A DNA stretch of 64,000 nucleotides, taken from assembly GCF_024586915.1 (NCBI RefSeq), contig NZ_JANBVS010000002.1:1-64000 (forward strand). Reading direction: 5' to 3'. Positions 56,850 to 64,000 of this stretch are shown piece by piece. The notes beneath the pieces are model-generated. The model searched no databases. It saw only the letters and a list, made by a program, of their open reading frames with translations, and was not told the origin of the DNA. The stretch is from Bradyrhizobium sp. SRS-191 (GTDB lineage Bacteria > Pseudomonadota > Alphaproteobacteria > Rhizobiales > Xanthobacteraceae). Within the stretch, counting starts at the first letter, position 1, and every line of letters starts with the position of its first letter. The position numbers and the translations under genes are program-made.

Positions 56850-57779
56850 ATGATGAGTGCTATGTTGGCCGCTGGGGCCCTGGCCGTGCTGGCGGGGCTC
56901 GGAGCGATCGCCTGGGGAATTCCGGTCAAGGAGTTCAGTGTCGGCAACACGCTGATCCTGTCGGGCACCCTCGGCGTCTGCAGCGGGCTCATCCTGTTCG
57001 GCCTGTCGGCCGTGCTGAGCGAGCTGAAGGTCATTTCTCACCGGCTGCGGACGCGCAATCCGTCCGAGACCGAGGCCAGGACGCTGCAATTGCCGGGCGC
57101 TCTGACCAAGCCTGAGCTCGACACGCCGCCGGTCCCGCCGTCCGAGGACATGTGGCGCGAGGGCGGTTCGCCGCGGCCGAGGCCGCGGATGCCGGACCTT
57201 TCGGGACCTTTGTCGTCTGCGCCGCTGTCGCCGCCTCCGATGTCGTCGGCTCTGTCGGCGACACTGCGCGCCGCGAGCGTGGAGGAGGACGCGGACGAGC
57301 CGCCGGCGCAGCCCGCCGAACGGCCCAGGCGCAACCTGCTGTTCGCCTCGAGCTCGCGACGCGAGCGGGAGCGTGCGGACAAACGCGCCGCAGAGCCGAT
57401 GCCGACGGATTTCCGCTCGCCGTCGCTCAGCGAGCCGCCTGCCATGCCGATCGATGAGCCCGCGCCGGAGCCTGCTCCGCCAGCTCTCGACGACAACTGG
57501 TCGCGACCCGAGCGGACGCGCGCCTCGGACTCCTTGCGGCCGCCATTCCCGCGCCGCCTGACGCGCGCTGCGCCGGCCTTTGTGGAGCCTGAGCCCGCAC
57601 CGGTACCTGAGCCGCAGGAAACGGAGGCGCCGGCAGCGAGCATCATCAAGTCGGGCGTGGTCGACGGAATGGCCTATTCGCTCTATTCCGACGGCTCGAT
57701 CGAAGCCCAGATGCCCGAGGGCATGATGCGCTTCGCCTCGATCGACGAGCTGCGCACCCATCTGGAAGGTCGCGCCTGA
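56850..57779 (+). CDS. Membrane-anchored protein with Pro-rich linker, unknown function
   Basis: 309 residues. Two TM helices at the N-terminus (~5-27 and ~38-58), a long Pro/Glu/Arg-rich disordered middle, and a compact C-terminal block (VVDGMAYSLYSDGSIEAQMP, FASIDELRTHL). I recall proteins of this build in Bradyrhizobium but know no function. The pattern suggests a tethered cytoplasmic interaction module. ATG at 56850. Confidence 0.75.
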   Translation: MMSAMLAAGALAVLAGLGAIAWGIPVKEFSVGNTLILSGTLGVCSGLILFGLSAVLSELKVISHRLRTRNPSETEARTLQLPGALTKPELDTPPVPPSEDMWREGGSPRPRPRMPDLSGPLSSAPLSPPPMSSALSATLRAASVEEDADEPPAQPAERPRRNLLFASSSRRERERADKRAAEPMPTDFRSPSLSEPPAMPIDEPAPEPAPPALDDNWSRPERTRASDSLRPPFPRRLTRAAPAFVEPEPAPVPEPQETEAPAASIIKSGVVDGMAYSLYSDGSIEAQMPEGMMRFASIDELRTHLEGRA

Positions 57780-57981
57780 CGCACGTCAGGGTGCTTAGAC
57801 TGGCATATCGGACACAGTACTGAGGCGAGGACAGACTTCTCAAGAAGAAGTCCTCACCTTATTGTCATTTTGCCAGTCATTCGCCCATATTGCTTGGAGA
57901 ATTGACAGACGACGCCGGGCACTCGCACGGGTGATACTTGCGAGTGAAAGTCAGTGCGCGACAGGGGGAGTTGGGGTTTCC

Positions 57982-58398
57982 ATGACCGAAGGGGCCGGCA
58001 AGAGCTTTATCGATCTGACGGCCGACATCGTGTCGGCCTATCTCAGCAACAATCCGACGCCAGCGGCCGAGATCCCCTCGCTGATCAGCCAGGTGCATGC
58101 GGCGCTGACCCGCGTGGCCGCCGGACGCAGCGAGCCGGCGCCTGAGCCGGCGCGGCCCGCCGTGCCCGTGAAGAAGTCGATCCATCCGGACTATCTGGTC
58201 TGCCTCGAGGACGGCAAGCGCTTCAAATCGCTGCGCCGGCACCTGCGCACGCAGTACAACATGACGCCGGAGCAATATCGGGACAAATGGAACCTGCCGC
58301 CCGACTACCCCATGGTGGCACCGAACTACGCGGTGACACGTTCGCAGCTCGCGAAGAAGATGGGCCTGGGCCAGCAGCGTCCCGAGCGCGAGAAGTAG
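57982..58398 (+). CDS. mucR: MucR/Ros-family transcriptional regulator
   Basis: 138 residues. N-terminal helices ([17 protein letters not shown]) serve for multimer formation, and the zinc-finger region ([18 protein letters not shown], then [15 protein letters not shown]) follows at ~70-110. The finger keeps only one Cys at the first position, as in several rhizobial MucRs. MucR represses exopolysaccharide, motility and cell-cycle genes and often its own promoter. ATG 57982 has GGGGAG upstream. The AT-rich stretch at 57840-57900 is a plausible self-binding region. Confidence 0.92.
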   Translation: MTEGAGKSFIDLTADIVSAYLSNNPTPAAEIPSLISQVHAALTRVAAGRSEPAPEPARPAVPVKKSIHPDYLVCLEDGKRFKSLRRHLRTQYNMTPEQYRDKWNLPPDYPMVAPNYAVTRSQLAKKMGLGQQRPEREK

Positions 58399-58407
58399 CT
58401 GAAGAGA

Positions 58408-58833
58408 TCAGGACGCCGCTGCGAGCGCCTCGCGGGCGTCCGAGCGGATGCGTTCGACCATCGAGCGCAGGCCGTTGGAACGCTGCGGCGTGAGGTGCTC
58501 GCGGAACCCGAGCTCATCGAACACGGCAGGCGCATCGATGGTCAGGATTTCCTGCGGCGTGCGCCCGGAATACAGCGTCAGCAGGATCGCGATCAGGCCG
58601 CGCACGATGTGCGCGTCGCTGTCGCCGAGATATTTCAGCACCGGAACGGCGCCGCTGTGATCAGGATGTTTGGACAGCCAGACCTGGCTTGCGCAGCCCT
58701 GAACCTTGTTGGCGGCGGAGTGCTCGTCCTCCGGCATCGGCGCCAAGGTGCGGCCGAGCTCGATCACATAGCGGTAGCGGTCGTCCCAGTCGTCCAGCAG
58801 GGCGAAATTGTCGCGGATATCGTCGATCGTCAT
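58408..58833 (-). CDS. sufE: SufE-family cysteine desulfurase activator
   Basis: 141 residues, the usual SufE length. The sulfur-accepting Cys lies in KVQGCASQVW, and DDWDDRYRYVIELG at the N-terminus is the family block. SufE takes persulfide sulfur from SufS and hands it to Fe-S assembly. No suf operon is adjacent. It converges on mucR with nine bases between stops. Confidence 0.93.
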   Translation of the reverse strand: MTIDDIRDNFALLDDWDDRYRYVIELGRTLAPMPEDEHSAANKVQGCASQVWLSKHPDHSGAVPVLKYLGDSDAHIVRGLIAILLTLYSGRTPQEILTIDAPAVFDELGFREHLTPQRSNGLRSMVERIRSDAREALAAAS

Positions 58834-58906
58834 GATGCTCTTCAGTCCCGTCCGAGCCCCTCATATAGGCGTTCGGCGCGACGAAAGCGACAGCCGGTTC
58901 CGGCCA

Positions 58907-59371
58907 TCAGGGCGTCGGCGGCAGCTGCCACTCGGTGCTGAGGTCGTCCGCGGAGAGCGTGTCGGCAGGAGCCTCGTTGGCGGGAACCTGCTCGGGGATT
59001 GCGGCGTCGATCGAGCCGGTATGGTCGTTGCGGCGCTTGTCGAGGCTGGCCGGCTTCACCGGACCGATGAACTTGTCGGCGGCGCTCGGCTTCTCGGCTG
59101 TCTCGGGCTTGTCCGTGATGATCTGATAGATCTTGCGCGCGCCTTCCTCGGCGCGGTGGCCGATCACCGTGGCGGCCTGGCCGCCGACCTCGCAGGCCTG
59201 TGGCTGGCGCTTGCAGAACTGGCTCATGTCGGAGACGGCCGCGGTCGCGGCCTGCACGGCTTCGTGCGCATTGATCTGCGGCAGCTTGTCGGTGTCAGGA
59301 CTCTTCTCGCGCGGCAGCAGCACCAGCACGAGCCCGAGCCAGAATGCCATGCGAAGCAGAAAGAACATCAC
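58907..59371 (-). CDS. DUF5330 membrane-anchored protein
   Basis: 154 residues. One N-terminal TM segment (FFLLRMAFWLGLVLVLLP), a conserved pair of cysteines in FCKRQPQACEVG, and a Pro-rich tail. This matches DUF5330 of Rhizobiales. Function unknown; probably periplasmic with a disulfide. Confidence 0.82.
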   Translation of the reverse strand: MMFFLLRMAFWLGLVLVLLPREKSPDTDKLPQINAHEAVQAATAAVSDMSQFCKRQPQACEVGGQAATVIGHRAEEGARKIYQIITDKPETAEKPSAADKFIGPVKPASLDKRRNDHTGSIDAAIPEQVPANEAPADTLSADDLSTEWQLPPTP

Positions 59372-59760
59372 GCAACCCCGACCGTGCTGCTGACCCCGCG
59401 TCCGTCCTCATTCGCGCAACCGGGATCGCACCTCTCTTGTTCTATGTCGCGACTGCTTGCTGTGGGCTTAATTGGTTGAGAATTAGCAAAGCGGACTCCC
59501 GAACTTTTTTCGGCGTAAATTTTTGGTTGGCGCGAACCGCATGCGGCGTGCAACCGGCTGTAGATCGCCGCGCTTTCGCAACTGCAGGCGCGGCCTGAAA
59601 CGATGCATTCACCATCCCGCCCGAATGCCGTGCCTGCCGCAGTCTGGCCCTTAGCGTTCGCTTAATGCGAGTCTGACACGGTGGCCTTCGACGACAGGGG
59701 GCGTCCCGGCGCGTTCTCTCTCTTTGTTGAGAACGACCGACAGGCCGAGGCGCGAGAGCC
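59372..59760. promoter_or_regulatory. Intergenic region with a near-consensus CtrA box
   Basis: 389 bases before the DivJ-like kinase. TTAG-N7-TTAA lies at 59651-59665, one mismatch from the CtrA consensus and ~95 bases upstream of the kinase start. The stretch 59460-59530 is AT-rich. No gene is seen. Confidence 0.4.
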
Positions 59761-61585
<1,825 letters not shown>

Positions 61586-61593
<8 letters not shown>

Positions 61594-62281
61594 ACGAGCT
61601 GCAGAGGATGATTCGGCGCCGCCGCGCCGCCGCAAGCGTGCTGCTGCCGCTGCCGCGGTGGTCGAAGCTGCCGACGAGCGCGGATTTCTGATGCGCGCCA
61701 TGCTCTACAGCCCCAAGGATCTCCTGGCTGGTCTTTTGGCCTGCGCAGCGGCCAGCGCGATCATCGTCAACGCCGTGTTCCTGCAATCGGGGCCGCATCC
61801 GGCGCCGATGTTCGGTTCCATCGTGACCATTCCGCCGGTCCTCACCAGTTCCAATCCGATGCCGCGCCCACGGCCGGCGGAGGCGATCTCGCCGTTCGAT
61901 CCGAAGGTGATCGAGACCCGGCCGCCTGAGACCCGCGCGACGGAGCCGAAGGTGCCCGAACAGCGAACGGCTGATGCGCGGACCGACCAGAAATACGCGG
62001 ATCCCCTAGCTGATCTGGTCCGATCGGTCAGCGGCGGCCAAGGCAACACGCCGCGGCCGCAGCCCACGCAGCAGGGCGGCAATGCCCGCCGGGTCGCGGC
62101 CGTTCAGCGCGCGCTGACCGAATATGGCTATGGCCAGCTGAAGCCGACGGGCATGATCGGCTCCGACACGCAGACCGCGATCCAGAAGTTCGAACGCGAA
62201 CGCAAGCTGCCGGTGACGGGCCAGGTGTCGGATCGCCTGGTGCGCGAGCTCGCAATTGTCATCGGTCACCCGATCGAATAG
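61586..62281 (+). CDS. Membrane-anchored peptidoglycan-binding protein
   Basis: 231 residues. A charged N-terminus is followed by one TM segment (~47-66), a Pro-rich linker, and a C-terminal peptidoglycan-binding domain (VAAVQRALTEYGYG, TQTAIQKFERERKLPVTG). The GTG start lies inside the end of the kinase gene (8-base overlap), so the two are coupled. Domain and coupling suggest a wall-associated partner of the cell-cycle kinase; that link is inference. Confidence 0.82.
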
Positions 62282-62332
62282 AGCAGGCCGGCGGCTGCGC
62301 TTGGCAGCACGCATTCACCTGGCTGAACCATC

Positions 62333-62683
62333 ATGCGGTTGAAGACGAGCATCTGGGTCAGCGCCTATCTGCGCCGCTGCCAGTCGGCCGGCGTGTTCGG
62401 CGCCATCAGCCATCGCGGCGCGGAGGAGGCGGGCGCCGTCTTCATCAAGGTCGCGCTGATGGATCGGACCGCTCAGCTCTACGTTCCGGCGCCGCAGACC
62501 GTCTATGAGGACAGCCGGCCGTTCGAACGGCTGTTCGTTGCCGCCTCGCCGCAGCCGATGCCGGAGTTCGAGGTCGACGAACGGCTGCGCAAGGAGCTGC
62601 GTTTCGATCCCGACGCCTGGATCGTCGAGACCGAGGACAAGCAGGGCCGCCACTTTCTCGATCTCGCGCCGGAGCAGCTCTAG
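62333..62683 (+). CDS. DUF1491 protein
   Basis: 116 residues, full length for DUF1491: LKTSIWVSAYLRRC at the N-terminus and DPDAWIVETEDKQGRHFLDL-type end (in part FDPDAWIVE). A small soluble alphaproteobacterial protein of unknown function. It starts 52 bases after the peptidoglycan-binding gene and may share its transcript. The stop overlaps a palindromic repeat that can end transcription. Confidence 0.85.
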   Translation: MRLKTSIWVSAYLRRCQSAGVFGAISHRGAEEAGAVFIKVALMDRTAQLYVPAPQTVYEDSRPFERLFVAASPQPMPEFEVDERLRKELRFDPDAWIVETEDKQGRHFLDLAPEQL

Positions 62684-62730
62684 AGCATGATCCGGAAAAC
62701 CGGAAACCGGTTCTCCGAAAAGATCATCTT
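62683..62730. repeat. GAGCATGATC-type palindromic repeat
   Basis: GAGCATGATCCGGAAAA ... TCCGAAAAGATCAT, the same family as 27648-27696 in reverse orientation. It lies between convergent genes and probably serves as transcript end. Confidence 0.75.
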
Positions 62731-62746
62731 CCAACACTAGCGCGCG

Positions 62747-63703
62747 TCAGCGTTTGAAGCCGTCCGTGCCGGTGCGCACGATCGGCTTGGCCGGCGAGGG
62801 CGTGCCGGTCCGCGCGCTGCCGCCGCGCACATGCTGCCGCTCATCGTCGTACAGCGCCGCGCGATGTTTCGCGCGCATCGCCGCGACGGCCGAGCCGCGC
62901 CACGCCGCCAGCATGACCAGCGCCGCGCGCTCGCTCAGGCGCTCGTAGAAGCGCGACAGCCGGAACACCGTCTGAACGGATTGGCCCATCTCGGGCTTCA
63001 GGAACAGCAGCACGCGCTCGAACACCGGCGCGGGCATGCCCAGCGCCTTCGCGGCGCAGGCGAGCGGCTCACCGCCTGAATCGTTCATCACCTCATGGGT
63101 GATGCGCGCGGGCAGGATCAGGCTCTCGCCGAGCTCGATGGTGAAAGTCTCGACGTCGGCGTTGAAGGCGGCCATCTCCAGTGCCTCGATCGCGTGCCGG
63201 GCGCGATGCTGCGGGATCGGCGCGGCCGGCTTCAGCGGCGCGGTGGCGAGGTTCTCCAGGATGGCGATACGCTCCTTCGAGGCGGCGCGCAGGAACATCT
63301 CGCTGAGCTCGGCCGCGTCCTTCGGCTGCATCGCGAGCCCTGCAGGCGCAGCCTCGCCGCGCGCGGGCGCCTGGGGGCGAAGGGCAGGCGGGATCAAACC
63401 GGCGAGCGGCAGCATCGCTTCGTCCTGCGCAGGACGCAGCCCGAGCCTTCTCAGGATCTCGATCGGTGTGCCCGGATAGATCGCAAGACGCGCACGAACA
63501 GCCGCGCGGGTCGTGTCGTCGACATCGTCGATGAGCCGCGACACCAGCTCGACGAATTGCCGCTCCTCATCGGCCGAATGCGTGCTCGCCTGGACGTAGA
63601 GGTCGGTCAGCACGCGCAGCAAGGTCGGCTTGATGTCGACGCCTTCGCGACGCGAGAGCGTCAACAGCCCGTCGAAGCCGGGAAACAGCGATGATCTTGT
63701 CAT
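62747..63703 (-). CDS. DUF2336 domain protein (second in window)
   Basis: 318 residues, helical, no signal. ATG 63703 opens with TRSSLFPGFDGLLTLSRREG. The DUF2336 features lie in the N-terminal two thirds (QFVELVSRLIDDVDDTTRAA). Two exact CtrA boxes upstream (63754-63768 and 63878-63892) suggest cell-cycle control. Function unknown; the paralogue at 20634-21737 is next to a GGDEF gene. Confidence 0.82.
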   Translation of the reverse strand: MTRSSLFPGFDGLLTLSRREGVDIKPTLLRVLTDLYVQASTHSADEERQFVELVSRLIDDVDDTTRAAVRARLAIYPGTPIEILRRLGLRPAQDEAMLPLAGLIPPALRPQAPARGEAAPAGLAMQPKDAAELSEMFLRAASKERIAILENLATAPLKPAAPIPQHRARHAIEALEMAAFNADVETFTIELGESLILPARITHEVMNDSGGEPLACAAKALGMPAPVFERVLLFLKPEMGQSVQTVFRLSRFYERLSERAALVMLAAWRGSAVAAMRAKHRAALYDDERQHVRGGSARTGTPSPAKPIVRTGTDGFKR

Positions 63704-63753
63704 GTCGGGTACGCAACTTCGGCAATCGTTGCGCCGATTAGACTCCAGTTGTT

Positions 63754-63768
63754 TTAATGGGCCGTTAA
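63754..63768. promoter_or_regulatory. Exact CtrA box (TTAA-N7-TTAA)
   Basis: TTAATGGGCCGTTAA, 51 bases upstream of the DUF2336 start. Exact full sites are rare in GC-rich DNA; a second lies 110 bases away. Confidence 0.65.
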
Positions 63769-63877
63769 GGAAAACAATCGGTGAAGATCGGCCGAATTTT
63801 CCCGGTGAGACAAAGGCGCAACGCCAGCGTGCCATTTGCGCGACGTCTGCACGCGATCCGTGTTCCATGGCGCTGCA

Positions 63878-63892
63878 TTAAGATCCTCTTAA
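63878..63892. promoter_or_regulatory. Exact CtrA box (TTAA-N7-TTAA)
   Basis: TTAAGATCCTCTTAA, between the DUF2336 gene and a frame opening to the right at 63922. It could serve the rightward gene, the leftward one, or both. Confidence 0.65.
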
Positions 63893-63921
63893 CCACGTCC
63901 TGATCTTAATCGACCCGTTCG

Positions 63922-64000
63922 ATGATCTCGCCTTGGCCTCGTCACGCCGCCGGCCTGATCTTCGCCGCGTTGGATGCCGCGTCGTCTGTCAGTGCGCTGG
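63922..64000 (+). CDS. Possible gene start cut by the window edge
   Basis: An ATG opens a frame of 26 codons that stays open to the edge, with an Ala-rich hydrophobic beginning (ISPWPRHAAGLIFAALDAA). It is 30 bases after a CtrA box. No clear ribosome binding site is seen and the fragment is too short to name. Confidence 0.3.
   Translation, partial: MISPWPRHAAGLIFAALDAASSVSAL

Overview
The window reads as ordinary chromosome of a GC-rich alphaproteobacterium of the Bradyrhizobium / Rhodopseudomonas group. The grounds are strongly GC-biased third codon positions, a ROSE RNA thermometer in front of an hsp20 gene, a MucR regulator, CtrA-type boxes, a TIGR03808/TIGR03809-like gene pair, DUF2336 proteins, and intergenic palindromic repeats of the kind known from Bradyrhizobium genomes. 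I found no rRNA, tRNA, CRISPR array, phage or intact insertion sequence.

Layout. 0.5-5.0 kb: a two-gene heavy-metal-type RND efflux pump. 5.0-12.5 kb: a seven-gene minus-strand locus. Here a cytoplasmic AmiC-like sensor and an AmiR-like ANTAR antiterminator precede a leader with a clear intrinsic terminator, then a nitrilase-superfamily hydrolase and a Liv-type ABC importer whose LivM and LivG parts are fused. It looks like an inducible uptake and hydrolysis system for an amide or nitrile. 12.5-19.1 kb: repeats, an AI-2E family permease, a Tat-exported amidohydrolase, a TolC-type outer membrane channel, an enoyl-CoA hydratase and a small exported protein. 19.4-26.6 kb: two ECF sigma modules. 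One is paired with an NrsF-like membrane anti-sigma factor; the other with a single-span anti-sigma factor and a subtilase. A GGDEF / DUF2336 pair lies between them.

26.8-40.2 kb: the TIGR03809/TIGR03808-like pair, a GlsB-type membrane protein, pyroglutamyl peptidase, MeaB, the two methylmalonyl-CoA mutase subunits (with a GFA protein and a 50-residue ORF between them), folK-folB-folP and a DUF4332 protein. MeaB and the mutase form a propionyl-CoA disposal set. 40.4-46.9 kb: a HerA-like ATPase, an M20 dipeptidase, an AraC regulator with an NAD(P)-binding protein, and a GGDEF protein. 46.9-52.2 kb: a protein quality-control island with a DegP/DegQ-type protease, groES-groEL and hsp20. It carries a CIRCE-like operator, two matching RpoH-like promoters and a ROSE element.

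52.2-64.0 kb: a class II aldolase-family protein, an aldehyde dehydrogenase, a GT39-like membrane glycosyltransferase, MucR, SufE, a DivJ-like histidine kinase with a coupled peptidoglycan-binding protein, DUF1491 and a second DUF2336 protein. Two exact TTAA-N7-TTAA boxes lie at the right edge.

The two loci most worth following are the leader-terminated nitrilase / ABC operon and the sigma / anti-sigma / subtilase triad, in which the anti-sigma factor and the protease appear to carry related propeptide-like domains.
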